In this document: positions 9,718 to 23,305 of the stretch, in pieces | How positions within the stretch are numbered: position 1 is the first letter of the stretch | How the letters are laid out: each line of letters starts with the position of its first letter | From: Zeus faber | Lineage: Eukaryota > Chordata > Actinopteri > Zeiformes > Zeidae | Assembly (NCBI GenBank): GCA_960531495.1 | Contig: OY482849.1 | Span: forward strand, 1,931,479-1,995,478 | Direction: 5' to 3' | DNA: 64,000 bases | The notes under the pieces: generated by a model | Seen by the model: the letters and a program-made list of their open reading frames with translations, nothing else | Told to the model about the DNA's origin: nothing | The model's database searches: none | Position numbers and translations under genes: made by a program

Positions 9718-12194
9718 ATGATTAATGGGATTTTAGGTAACATCAAATTAACCATAGCTAATATTTATGGCCCCAATGAGGATGACCCAAATTTCTTTAA
9801 CAAGATATTTTCAAAACTCTTAGAATTTTATGAATCAATTATCATATTGGGAGGAGACTTCAACACTTCAGGAAAGCCCCTCTTCTCTATGCCCAACAAT
9901 AAATCACCTGGATCAGATGGCTACCCAGTGGAATTTTATAAACACTCCTGGTCACTTATCTCCCCATTATTCATCAGAATGGTTACAGAGGTCAAGTCAA
10001 CCTTCACCATGCCTCCGCCCATGAAAACTGCTCTGATTTTGGTTTTGCTCAAACCCATTAAGGACCCAACTCTCCCCTCCAGTTACAGACCCATAAGCCT
10101 TATTAATTGAGACCTTAAGATTATAAGAAAAACACTAACCAACAGAATTGAAAAAGTAATTCCATTTATAATTCACCCAGACCAAACAGGCTTTGTCAAA
10201 GGCAGACACTCATCCAGCAATATGCATCGTTTATACAATCTGATCAGAATATCTCAAAGGAACAACTTTAATACTATTATTGCCTCTTTGGACGCCGAAA
10301 AAGCATTTGAGTTAATTGGACATATCTCTTTTCAATCCTCAATAAATTTGGCTTTGGAGAGTCCCTCATTCAATGGATCAGAATCCTCTACACCTCTCCC
10401 TCTGCTTCTGTCATCACCAATGGTTACACTTCAGAGCTTTTCACTCTACAACGCTGCACAAGACAAGGATGTCCGCTCTCCCCTTTACTATTTGCCATCT
10501 TTATTGAACCCCTCGCGGCGGCTATCCATCAAAACAGGAATATTGTAGGCATACAAACAGGAAACTCTGTTCACAAAATCAGTTTGTATGCAGACGATAT
10601 CCTGTTGTACATAAGGAACCCAATATCATCCCTACCGGAGGTGTTTAATCTTATATCTAAATTCTCAGCTATGTCAGACTATTTAATAAATTGGACTAAA
10701 ACCACAGTCTTACCACTCACTGGGGGAGACTGTAATGCTGCAACCCAGAAACTTCACTTAACCATCACAACGGGCAATGTTAGATACCTTGGTATTGATA
10801 TCTCCTCCAATCTATCAGATTTGTTTACCCTTAACTTCACTCCACTGCTCAAATCCATTGAAGAAGACCTCATTCGATGGAACAACCTACCCATCTCACA
10901 AATTGGGAGGATAGCAGCAGTGAAAATGAATATGCTTCCAAAAATAAACGATATATTTTCAATGACCCCAGTGCAACCAACAGTACACTGGTTTAATACT
11001 CCAGACTCAATCAGAAACAAATTTTATTGGAAATACAAGAAACCGAGAATTAAACGAGCAACACTACAGAAAAACAAAGACTGTGGAGGCCTAGCAGCCC
11101 CAATATTTAGATACTACTATCTAGCAAACCATCTTCAATTTATAATTAAATGGTTACAACCAGAGCAACAATTGGCCCATGGATGGCGAGACCTGGCCTT
11201 ACAATTATTCAAACACCGACGGACGCAGCCATCAGGAGCAATTAGGGGTTAAGTGTCTTGCTCAAGGGCACTACAGCATGCTAGCAGGAGGAGCCTGGGA
11301 TCGAACCAGCAACCTTTAGATTACTAGACGACCAGCTCTACCTCCTGAGGTACCACCCCCTGGATGTCAGGAGTTATCATTATCCGATCCCCCATTCCTT
11401 ACTGAATCTATAAGGAAACATAATTGCTTTAAAAACACATTTATCACACCAAATTTGTCAGCCTGGTGGAAATTCCTCAAACTCAGTGGTCACGCGCTAT
11501 CTCTAAACAAATTCACGCCAATCTGGCACAACCCAGATTTCTTGGTTAAAAACAGATCAATAATCTTTAGGTCTTGGAAAAGACAAGGAATTACTCATCT
11601 GGAACACATTGTTGAAAACAATTCACTTACAGTATATCCTCCCTAACCTTAACCCAAAGGTATAATAGCGGTGGCCATGGCTTCCTTCAATTCCTTCAAT
11701 TACAGCAGTCTCTAAAAGTTAAAATCAAATTGACGAACAACATCCTACAACCACCTGAAATTATTTAACATCTCACTCATATCGGTCCCTTGAAAAATCC
11801 CTTTTCCAGAATAGACAAACTTTTATTAAAAACAGACGACACCTTATCTTTACCTACAATGAAATGGGAAACCTTGGGAGACCTTGCTGTTCTCACCGAT
11901 ATCAACCTGTGTAAGCTTATTTGCAACAACACCTTTTCTATGACCCGCAACTCCAAAATGCAATTCATCCAATATAAGATTTTGCACAGAGCCCATATCA
12001 CGGAACACAAAATGTTCAAAATGGGTTTTGTGGATGAAGACATTTGCTCTCACTGTTCCCTTGATACCAGAGATGACTACTTTCATGCCTTCTGGCTCTG
12101 CCCACCTATCCTAGCATTCTGGACCAACATCATCAAGAAGCTATCAACCCAAATGGGTCGCAGCATTCTCCCCGTCTATATGTCTTCTCAGTAA
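9718..12194 (+). pseudogene. L1 ORF2 pseudogene (copy 1)
   Basis: Open blocks at 9718-10110 (endonuclease piece fused to RT piece), 10222-10548 (frameshifted), 10584-11252 (RT catalytic YADD through thumb) and 11790-12194 (C-terminal domain with DEDICSHCSLDTRDDYFHAF, a zinc-knuckle-like CxxC context). There is a TGA after RPISLIN at 10108-10110, at the same codon as in copy 2. A SINE interrupts the gene at about 11194. Confidence 0.92.
11194..11366 (-). mobile_element. tRNA-headed SINE inside L1 copy 1
   Basis: Nearly identical to the SINE at 62884-63076. The minus strand starts with a tRNA-like head: an A-box-like region near 11345 and a box B-like GGTTCGATCC near 11303-11312. The core TGAGCAAGACACTTAACCCC and CTGATGGCTGCGTCCG follow. 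The 3' tail stops near TTGTAAG-like sequence, so this copy lacks the LINE-like tail. The other L1 copy continues uninterrupted here, showing the SINE is an insertion. Confidence 0.85.
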
Positions 12195-12440
12195 CCTCTC
12201 CTCAGTCAACCCACCACTGAAAGACCACCAACCCATTTTGATCGCCTTAACAATTGCCAAGAAAACAATATTACTCAATTGGAAAAAGAGAGTTAATCTC
12301 ACCACATCCCAATGGTTGCAGTTATTAATAGATTACATCTCAATGGAAAAAACTATTGGCAATATCCCAAAACAATGTTGAGTCATTTAATGAAATATGG
12401 ACTACTTTTATCACTGACATAACTCCATCATTTAATACTT

Positions 12441-13860
<1,420 letters not shown>

Positions 13861-14552
13861 AGACCCAAACATGATAAACAGTTCTCCAAAGAGGGGGGTT
13901 GGTGGTGGTTCTCCATAACCAAAAACTGTGCTCTTGTCATTCTACTGGTCATCCACAGGACAGAGTTATTGCAGAAGTTCTTGATGATTTAAGAATTGAT
14001 AAAGAGTTGCATTGCAGGTTGAGAACTTGAACTCCACTTGCAGACTAACTCTGTCCTGAATGCAATGGCATACAAATACTCTGTGTTGTAGGCCCAGAGC
14101 ACAGGTTAAGAAAAAAAAATAAAAGAAAAGAGTCAAATGCGTCTGCTCTACTCTTTTCTCTGTGGCGTCTGGTAATTGTCTTGATCTTGGACGTCTGTTG
14201 TCTTAATGTCCTATGGCATCACTGAGGTTTAGAGGAAAGAAAGTGTGTCCCCTTTAAATTTGACGGTCTCTCATTACAACACAACAATATCTTGCACTGC
14301 CTATTCCTGGTGTGACCAGAGCCTGGAGCCTTGAAAGTTGATGAAAATGAATAATTGCTTAAAACGGACAAAACTGCATCCCTCAATTTGAAGCCATACC
14401 CGAAAAAATTGTGAAAAAAAAAAAAAAAAACTATGAAAAAAGAAATCAAGCAGATGAGAAATATGGCCGTCCACTACGAATTGTCTAATCACCACAATGA
14501 CGCCATCATCACAAAACATAGATTCCCAAAGGGCCGCAGAGCAGGTTCTTAC
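13861..14552. other. pik3c2b intron 11 segment
   Basis: No gene recognised. A-rich tracts at 14110-14130 and 14414-14430. Confidence 0.5.
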
Positions 14553-14675
14553 CTCTGGTCCCAGACCACCAGGTGGAAGAGGTACTTGCTGAAGGACTGT
14601 TTGCTGGTGTGCTGGGGGGCACACAGCTCCACCCCACCATGGCTCAGGGAACATGAAAGGAAGAAGCCCTCGTAG
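14553..14675 (-). CDS. pik3c2b: pik3c2b exon 11 (residues 622-662; C2 domain)
   Basis: Encodes YEGFFLSCSLSHGGVELC and FSKYLFHLVVWDQ. This is the conserved C2 segment that follows the AAHRIPITWA motif of exon 10. Acceptor GATTTCAG at 14676, donor GTAAGA at 14552. The intron before it (about 9.9 kb) holds a LINE and a Gypsy element. Confidence 0.95.
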
Positions 14676-14916
14676 CTGAAATCGGAAAAGTTAGCAGGGT
14701 CAACTCTGGTCAACTCTTGTACACAATGTTGAGCACACCAGACCTATTGTTTTTCCTTTTGGATCCTTTATTTATAATTTACGCTGGTTAATGTAGCAGA
14801 ATAAGCAATGAACTTCGATGGATGACCAACTTAAGCTGAATCAACCCTGTGCTGTAATATAAAGGTCTACAAAAGTTTAGATACCTAACCAAAAGGAATG
14901 ACACATGTACACTGAG

Positions 14917-15887
14917 GATCTCATACCGGGTGCCGTAGAGGTTAGTGTCTTGGATGCGATTTACAAGAAGCTGGACATGCTCAGTCCACTTCTCAGAGAC
15001 ATTACCGAGATCAAAGCCAATCTTGATTTCCTGCCCCGCACGGTTGGCGAGATGCAAAAAGACAACGTGGATCTAAAAACCTCTGTGAAGCGTCTCACAG
15101 CAGAGATGGAAGTTGTAAAAAAAGAAAATAAAATAATGAAAGAGACCATCCTGGATATTCAATCTAGAAGTATGCGGGACAACCTCATCTTTTCTGGGAT
15201 CCCAGAGAACAACACAGAGTCCCCAGAAAATATGGTGAAAGACTTTCTCCGCACCACCCTGAAACTCCCGACGGACACCGTGAAGCAGATCACCTTTCAC
15301 CGAGTTCATCAACTGGGACACCGCATGGGGAACCGTCCCTGCTCCATCATCGCTAAATTTGAACACGTCAAGCACAAGGAGCTGGTTAAAGCAAAGGACG
15401 GGAACTGAAAGGAACCACGCTGGGTTTGAACAATCAATTCCTCCGAGAGATCAACAACCGAAGGAAGGTGCTGTATCCTGTCCTGATGGAGAACCGGCAG
15501 AAGGTTAAACGCGTATCGATGGTTGTTGATGAATTATATATAAACAGCCTGTTATACCAAGACTCCTCCACCACACCCTGGTTATTCTGATAATGTATGT
15601 ATTCTTATAATTCTGGTTATTATATACTGCAAGATGTAGGAATAGGCATGCTATCTATGTCAGGATTTGAAATATCGCTCACTCTCATCTCACCTTCCTA
15701 ATTCCCCCTCCGTACATCTCTCATAATTTCACCTCCCAAATCCCTCTCTCCTTACTTCTATCACTCACTCTATAATGTCTTTCACTTTATTTATGTGTAA
15801 TCCGGCAATGTTCTGTGTTTATCTTTGTCTACTTGTCATTTGTTTGTGTAGTTATGTATCCCTACAAACTTCCTACAATACTAGATT
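14917..15887 (+). mobile_element. L1 LINE copy 3: ORF1 fragment and inter-ORF spacer
   Basis: Matches the ORF1 part of the L1 at 36100-37070. It encodes LIPGAVEVSVLDAIYKKLDM, a heptad-like segment (TAEMEVVKKENKIMKETI) and the RRM-type part SRSMRDNLIFSGIPENN, then FHRVHQLGHR. The frame breaks at 15406 where the other copy continues. Spacer similarity runs to CTACAATACTAG at 15887, where a different LINE begins. Confidence 0.9.
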
Positions 15888-16498
15888 CAAGATTCAAGAG
15901 GTTTATTCACATACATAGACATACTTTCATACATATATGCAGTGAAATGTAATGCAACGCATCCGGTGATTACACACAATATGTCCTGGACAGAACACAG
16001 TAGCTACCAAAGAAAATTTATTTCTACTAGACCCACTGATTCCTAAAACGTAATACACTAAGTTGAATACATATATAATAAAAATATATAGAATAAAATA
16101 AAAATAAAATAAAATGGAATAGAAAAAGGGAATAGGCTTGCGTATATGGGATAAATGTATGTATATGGGATAGGCAATTATGTAAATACAGATATGTGCA
16201 TTATAGTGGCATGTGAATAAAAATGAGGTGGTGTTTGTGGGTTAATACAGAACAGTATACAACAGTACGGTGCAGAAATACGGTAACACCGAACAACCCA
16301 GAACAGTGACGCAGTATGCGGTACAGTATGCTACATACAGTACAGAGGCTGATCAAGGATTATATCTGCGCCTCCCTCCCACGCACCTTGGACCCGTTGC
16401 AGTTCGCGTACCGGCAGAACAGATCCACGGATGATGCGGTCTCCCGGGTACTGCACACCACGCTCACGCACCTGGATGGCCAGAAGGGGGCCATTTAA
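15888..16498 (-). mobile_element. CR1/Rex1-like LINE 3' end with inverted RT segment
   Basis: On the minus strand 16310-15888 is an AT-rich 3'UTR ending AATAAACCTCTTGAATCTTG, with a repeated GAATCTT terminus typical of this fish LINE group. Directly next to it, 16316-16498 encodes on the plus strand the RT motif TLDPLQFAYRQNRSTDDAV then [14 protein letters not shown] 3' end joined to an inverted upstream segment is the signature of twin priming. Family name is by memory, not alignment. Confidence 0.7.
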
Positions 16499-16523
16499 GA
16501 GCTGGACCTGGCCACACAGCCCC

Positions 16524-18545
16524 CTACTGTACTCTCTGTATAGACATGACTGAGGACACAGCCCTGGGGGGGGATCCTGTATTCAGGGTGAGGGAGCTGG
16601 ACATGTGCTTCGCCACCCTAACCACCTGGGGCCGGAAGTCCAGGATCCAGGCACACAGTGGAGTATTCAGTCCAAGCTCCTTCAGCTTGACAGCCAGTCT
16701 GGTGGGGACTATGGTATTGAAAGCTGAACTGTAATCAATGAACAGCATTCTCACATAGGCCCCCTTCCGGCCATCCAGGTGCGTGAGCGTGGTGTGTAGT
16801 ACATGGTAGACCGCGTCGTGTGTGGATCTGTTTGGCTAGTATGCAAACTGCATACTGGCCGAGTATGACCGAGTATCATGACCACCAAGGTGAAGGCCAC
16901 CGAAGGGTAGTCATTCAAACAGGCTGGAGAGGCGTTCTTTGGCACAGGGATGATGGTGGACCTCTTGAAGCTTGAACCCGACTCGGCCAGGGGGGCGTTG
17001 GACATCGTAGTGAGCACCGGGGCTAGCTGGATAGCACAGATCTTTAGTACTCGCCCAGATATGCCATCTGTCCCCGCAGCTTTCCAGGTGTTCAAACGCA
17101 TCAGAGCCCTCCTGACGTCATGCTCAGACACAGAGTGCACGCTTGTCCCCAGCGGTGTAACTCCAATTAGCTGACGAGCTAGCTATGTTGTTGCCAGCCT
17201 CAAACCTCACATAAAAGAAAAAAAGAGGTTCAGTTCATTGGCTAGGGCGGCGTCCACACTCGTGGCTGAGGAGGGGCTGGTGTTGTAGTTAGAAATAGTC
17301 CACAGCCCCTGCCACAAGCGTCTGGTGTCTCAATGCGCCATCTGTAGCTCCACTTGTCCCTCTATGTCCGTTTAGCATCCTTCACCGCCCTCCGCAGTTT
17401 GTTTTTTTTATTTTTTATTTTTTTATTTAAATAATGGCGCCGCTTCGTAATTGTTCATATTTCCGGATACAAGACAGTCGTAAGCAGCCATGCGAGAATT
17501 CAGAGCGCCGCGGATGGTTTTATCGACCCATGGTTTCTAGTTAGGGAAAAATCCAAACCTTCACTGTGGGGACGACGCTGTCCGCTAACGTAGCTATGAA
17601 GCTCATAGCTTCTTCCGTAAACTCACTGACGTCACTGGAATTTGATTGGAACATGTCCCAATCAACATCACTCAGAGCGTCCTGAGGCGTGGCCTCTGAT
17701 TAGTCCGACCACCACTTTACGTCCCTGGTCACTATGAGATGGTGGCGTGGTCTGATTTCCTGAAAACAGGGAGTGAGACGGTCTGGTATCCATTCTTGTA
17801 TGGTGTATAGTAGTGGTCCAAAGTTCTACCTCCCCTGGTGGCACAGATGATGTGTTAATGGAAATTAGGCAGGGCTCGTCCTAAGGTCGTCCTGTTGAAG
17901 TCCGCAGCCACCACCACAGCCGCGTCGCATGTTTGTGTTCAAGTCCGCACAACACATCATATAGGCCTGATAAGGCTGTGTCGGTGTCTGCTTGCGGTGG
18001 AATATAAACGGCTGTGATGATGACCATGCTGAAAATCCTAGGGGAGGTAAAATGGACAGCATGAGATGGTCAGCTTTTTCAGTTGGGGTTACAACAGCTT
18101 CTGTTGGTCATGAGACAGATGCCTCCACCCTTTGATTTCCCTGACTCACCCGATCTGTCGGCGCAAAACACGAAGAAGACCCCAGCTGGACGTATGGCGT
18201 AGTCAAGCCCCAGCAGGTTCAGCCGTGTCTCCGTCAGGCAGAGGACGCAACAGTTCCTCGTATCCTGTTGGAATGTAATCCTCGCCCGGAGGGTATCAAT
18301 CTTGTTTTCCAGGGACTGGACATTGGCAAGAAGGATGCTTGGCAGAGGTGGACGGTAAAGTTGCGTCCTCATTCTGATCTGAATCCGCCTCGTTTACCAC
18401 AGTGTTTCCTCCATCGGCCCTCCCATGGAACAGCGACTGCATTGTTGTTATTTTTTTCCTTTGTTGAGAGTATTGGCACACAAAATCTCCACTAGCCACT
18501 CTGGATTTGCCGATAAAATGCCCCAAAGTTGTTCTTTCAGGGAAA
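16524..18545 (-). pseudogene. CR1/Rex1-like LINE pol (endonuclease and RT), degenerate
   Basis: Minus-strand pieces in order: PSILLANVQSLENKIDTLRA and CCVLCLTETRLN (endonuclease start, 18340-18220), GGGICLMTN, an ITAVYIPPQ-type piece near 18010, then the RT with EHDVRRALMRLNTWKAAGTD (17120) and IIPVPKNASPACLNDY. A second copy of the [12 protein letters not shown] segment is near 16830, then [20 protein letters not shown] (16750) and NTGSPPRAV. Several frameshifts. It lies in sense orientation to pik3c2b. Confidence 0.85.
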
Positions 18546-21500
18546 TGTTTTTTATATCCACGAGTGCATTGTGGTCTTAAGAGATCACTGCCGATGAGTT
18601 TTTGATGGATATAGTGATGTAAAATGAAAAAAAATACGAATGTGCGTAATCAACACGGTGCATTCGTGACCACAAGGGGCGGCACCAAGCAGCATGTTGT
18701 TCTGTAGCTCATACATTAACATACAATATACTGTATATTGTTGTTTTTTTTTGCCAAAATGTGCATGCTGTCTAGTGTTACTTAAAAAAATAATGCCTTA
18801 CTCTATGTACACTACCCGTTACATCACTTTTGCGTTACAAAGCAACATCGCCTGAGATGCATTGTCATGTAATTGCCATACAGTTAACATTGTGCCTTCA
18901 TGTTTCGCAGCATCCATTGTGTACAGACTTTGAGAGTGTTATTACATTTTATTGTTAAGTATAAGTTTTAAATGTTGTATAAAAGTGTTATGCATGATTG
19001 TTCGGTGTCGAATTGTTAATCGTTTCTCGCTGTTTGGTTAGCCAATAAAAATACTGCTGAATCAAACTTTGTCTTACTTCACCAACCGCCACAATACATA
19101 CAGAGACAGACAGATTCCTTCCTTTATTAGTTAGGTTCAAGGAAACACATACGACGCACATACAGTTCATAATTTATGTTAATTTCCTTTTTTCCCCTCC
19201 CAATGCCAGTAAAGGGGTACTCAGCTGAGGCAGGCACGTGTGGGGGTGATACCCCCACACGTGCCTGCCTCTAAGATACAGTAGTTTGTCTGTAAGATTT
19301 GCCCGTAAGATATTGTTGTCACCAGGAAGAGGTGCCCGAGCGCTCAATCTGTGGGTTTTTTTTGGCCATCAAGCGGATTGTCTGGGCACGATATGCACAT
19401 TCATAAAGAACATATCCCGGTTTCCTGATGGCACGAAACCAAACACTGTGCATGAGGGAAACACCCCCCCCCCCCCCCACTACAGTGCAGATGTAACTAT
19501 TGGGTAGAAATATAATAATTCCATGAACTGTTATTATAAATGCTTCCTGTAGGTCAGATATCAAGGTAAATGATAGGTACTATGATCAATCTAACAAGTT
19601 GAATCATTTGGCAGCAAACTTTAGTTTTCCATGTGACTTTTTCCAGGCCGATCCGCTGTTCCAGGAAAAAGTGCACATTCTGGTTTCCGTTGGGGCACAG
19701 CACAAGGAAGTGTATGATGTGGTTTCAAAAGAAAGAAAGAAAGAAAAGTATATTGCAAATATGACAGCACAGTTTTTCCATCAGTGAAGGGGGGCGGGGG
19801 GGGGGGTGACGCTTCCAATGCCATTTCCCAGTAAAACACCCACCTCCTCTTCTTAATCAAAGCCAAATTGAATACCTCTTTTTTCCTCGGCCTATCCCGC
19901 TGCCTCTATTCCTTTTTCACTCTGCACCTCACCTCACTCTCTGTCCTCTCCTCTTTTAGTCATTCCACCACTCTTTTTCAGCCACCTTGTTTAAACTTGT
20001 TGCATGTTTGCAATATCTCTGTAAATGCTTTCAAAAGGAAAATGAGCTAATGATTGAGATGCTAAAAGTACTGCACATGAGGTTCTGCATATATGATATG
20101 AGATTAGAAATGGTATTGAAATATCAACGTATCACTAACCATGGTTTAGAACAAATGACGGAAAAAATGGCGGTTGACCCCTCTGACCCCTACAGGATGG
20201 ACAATGCTTTTCTGTCTGCGCATAAGTGAACGTGCACGGGTTTCATTCGGAGACGCTCGTGTGGCTATTTGCTTTTATACTTTTCTAGAGTTTGAAAGTT
20301 GTAGTGTAGTGTGCCCATGGCCTTCACACATCAAAAATATAGTCGTCAGATCGCTTTACAGTTCACAGGACAACTTTCTGCCTTGTGATAAGAAATCTTG
20401 AAGTCATTGTGGTTTCACACTGCATGACTGATCGACTACAGGGGGTCACACATTACAAGATCTTTCACCAGGAGGAATTCCAGACGTGTTTGTGGGATCT
20501 CCAAACTACTTTTTGTCATGAAAACACACACTGGAAGTGACACCGGAAATTACACGATACCACGCAGGGGACAGGGTTATCAATTTTTTATTGGATCACT
20601 TGATTCTTGATCACTGTAAAAAACAAATAAATTCAGAATTGAAATAAGAAAAATATTAAAAACCTACAGAAGAAAATAAAAATAGGTGTGTTGTATGTTT
20701 CTGGCTGCTGCTCCGGTGCTCTGTTGCATCTCTCCTTGATCAGGCTAAAATCTTGTAGTCTGAGCTCGGCATGAGACAACCAGGTAGCCTTGTTGCACTA
20801 CGCTGTCCCACCTCCAAGGAGGTCAAATGTCAAAGGCAGTTGGTTTTTTGTCAGTAGCTAATTAAGTGCCAGCAAGGGGGGGGAGCAGAGGGTGAGCGAA
20901 TTGGCTCATTGAGCTGTGTGTGTGAGTGTGTGCAAAACGGGTTGGAACTATTCATGGCAGTAAAAGACGGGTCGGGTGGGGAGTGGTGGCCAACAGCAGA
21001 CCTACTCCCTTGCACAGTAAATGGAGAGAGTAGAGTCATTCAAACCTGATCTATACTTCTGCATCGACACATCTTCAAAGGTATGCTTCTACCCCACCAA
21101 GACATGCCTTTTTTTTGCTCCATTTATGCCCCTGTCGTAGCTTATAATGGTGTAATAATAAATGTCTCCCTATTGCAGAAAAGCCATCAATAGACATTGA
21201 AGATAGGGACACAAAAATCTGGCTATTTGGTGAATCTCCTTCAACCCAACTGATGGAAACGCACACAATTCAGATTGAATTTATTTCGACATTTCCAACA
21301 TGGCGTCAAAATTGCCTTAAATTTGGGTGGAAATAATCACGTTCAGGTGAAATGATTTCGAAACAGGGGATTATGTAATCGTTGATCATGTATCGCAGCA
21401 TTGTCTTGTGTTGTGATACCGTTATGATACCATCATGCCGTTGCGTTTTACTGGGGAGATTCAGAATGATTTCCAGCCCACAGATGTTAAAACTGTGTGG

Positions 21501-21810
21501 ATTAAGAGCAGGGATTTTGAGCCTCAACATCTGCCTAGAAACTGCAACCATCTGCGTACCCATGAGTTTGAGTGTGTGCGTGTGTGTGTGTATATATATC
21601 TTTCTGACTTCCAAAATAAATATCCAGGGCATTAACAATCAGGGAGGTTTTAACCCAATGGTTACAATTGCATCAGTGCAGATTAATCACACATTTCTGA
21701 GAGAACCCGGGGGAGGGGAAAAACAATACAATTACATTCACTGTGGATGTGTATGGGAGGGTTTTTTAAAGAAAATACAATCGGTGACATTGTTGCCATC
21801 CCAACTTTTG
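18546..21810. other. pik3c2b intron 10 segment without genes
   Basis: No coding sequence recognised. Contains the perfect hairpin at 19227-19271, homopolymers (C17 at about 19465-19481, G-rich at 19790-19808) and a short GT/TATA tract at 21575-21598. Short weak frames look random. Confidence 0.5.
19227..19271. repeat. Perfect 21-bp inverted repeat with 3-base loop
   Basis: The left arm 19227-19247 (GAGGCAGGCACGTGTGGGGG plus T) is perfectly complementary to 19251-19271, with loop GAT. Each arm carries a CACGTG palindrome. Transcribed RNA would form a very stable hairpin on either strand. Neighbouring bases do not extend the stem. Confidence 0.95.
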
Positions 21811-21811
21811 T

Positions 21812-22578
21812 GTGGCAGACTTGGGGGCATGGTTGAGGAGGAGGAGGCGGACCGCGAAGCGCTGCAGGAGCTGCTATGGGAACGCCCACCAGCCCGCGGC
21901 GAGCGACGTCCGGACACGTGTCGTGCTGCAATGGATGACAGGTGAGGACGACGCCGAGGCCTTCCTTGCCACGTTTGAACTATCGGCGGCGGTAGGTGGA
22001 TTGTCCAGCGAAGAGATCGCCGTACATCTGCTCCCTCTGCTTACGGGGGAATCGCAACAGGCGGCCTACCGGCCGCTGCCCGCCTTGTTTATACAGTGGT
22101 TAGGAAGGCCATCCTGGACCGGCTGGGGATGGCACCAGAGGGACACCGGTAGCGTTTTCGAACCCTGGCCTACACCGGCGCCGGCCGGCCCTTCGCCTAC
22201 GCCCAGCAGCTGAAGGATGCGGCCAGACGGTGGCTGCAGTCTGGGGAGAGGATGGCTGATCAGATCGTCGACGACGTGGTCCTGGACTGGTTCCTGGAAG
22301 GCATCCTGGCCCGGACTGCCAGCTGGGTCCGCTGCCATCGGCCGGACACCCTGGAGGGGGCCTTCACACTGGCCGAGGACCACCTGGCAACCCGCGTCCC
22401 TCTACCTGCCGAGGACCGCAAGCCGACCGCAAGCCAGCTGGAAGCCCGCTCGTCCGACCCCTGGATCACTGGGGGACCTCCCGGGGTGGTGGACCGCCCC
22501 AGCGGCCTGGAGGAGGATGGCTGGGGCCCAGCCAGGACCATCAGTGCCGCGGGACGCCATGCCGCTTTCCCGCACTAA
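21812..22578 (+). pseudogene. Gypsy gag-like pseudogene
   Basis: Two overlapping frames give VLQWMTGEDDAEAFLATFEL and LLPLLTGESQQAA, then (next frame) QIVDDVVLDWFLEGILAR and WVRCHRPDTLEGAFTLAED. This is the retrotransposon gag capsid region seen in fish Gypsy elements and related SCAN-like domains. A frameshift falls between 22085 and 22250. Confidence 0.82.
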
Positions 22579-22899
22579 CCCCTTTTTGGCGGTGCGGGAC
22601 GTTGGGTCACTTTCCCGCACCAACCCTTTTTTCTCCCCACCCTCTTCCCACCTGGCACGGAGGCAGGCACACAGATGGCTCCTCAGACACTCCGGCAGGG
22701 GTGCTGACGCTGCGGGCGACTCGTCCATCGCCGCAAGAACTGTCTGACCTCCTTGATAAAAGTCGGACAGGTTGTTGGAGACGCCGGCACGCCGGGCCTC
22801 TACCCCGGTCAAGAAGGGGGAGAGCCTACTACGTACACAAAGACAAGTTGGGGCCGGAGATTCCAAAAGCTACCCCGCCCCTTTCACATGACCATTTCT

Positions 22900-23290
22900 C
22901 ACCGGGCCAGGCGGTGGACGTGGCCGTCTTACAGAAACGGTTTGCTGATGTATTCTCTCCCCTGTCCGAACACCCAGTCCTTTACATAAGCAGGAAACTT
23001 GCGGACCGGGAGTCCAAATATAGCCCAGTGGAGAAGCAGTGCTTGGGCGGTCGACACCCTCCACTACGACCTCCTGGGGCGCCCTTTCACCATCTGTTCA
23101 GACCACGCCCTGCTGCAGTGGCTCCACCACAAGAAGGACACAAATGTGCGGATCACTCGTTGGTACCTGGCTCTTCAGCCCTTTAAGTTCATGATGATCC
23201 ACAGGCCGGGGGCGCAGATGGTGGTAGCCAACTTCCTTTTCCGCCGGGGGGGTGGGTTCGCTGTCGGCCGGACGGCTCCCTGGCCTTAGT
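22900..23290 (+). pseudogene. Gypsy pol remnant: pre-RT piece joined to RNase H
   Basis: VAVLQKRFADVFSPLSEH (the segment upstream of RT) is followed directly at about 22975 by PVLYISRKLADRESKYSPVE, VDTLHYDLLGRPFTICSDHA and LLQWLHHKKDTNVRITRW of RNase H. The RT that should lie between has been deleted. One frame change occurs near 23045. Confidence 0.85.
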
Positions 23291-23305
23291 CGGGCGGTGG
23301 GGGTA

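Larger units (their letters stand above)
9489..12440 (+). mobile_element. L1 LINE copy 1, internally deleted
   Basis: The 5' end GGGAGCATGCTGTGATCT is the same as in the L1 at 35782. After about 120 bases of leader the sequence jumps over ORF1 into the ORF2 endonuclease (GGDFNT at about 9850). It then jumps again, skipping about 940 bases present in the other copy, to the reverse transcriptase (NNKSPGSDGYPVEFYK, YRPISLIN, then YADDILLY at about 10584). ORF2 continues through YLGIDISSNLSDLFTLNFTP to a C-terminal Cys/His segment near 12050. Stops and frameshifts prevent function. Orientation is antisense to pik3c2b. Confidence 0.93.
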
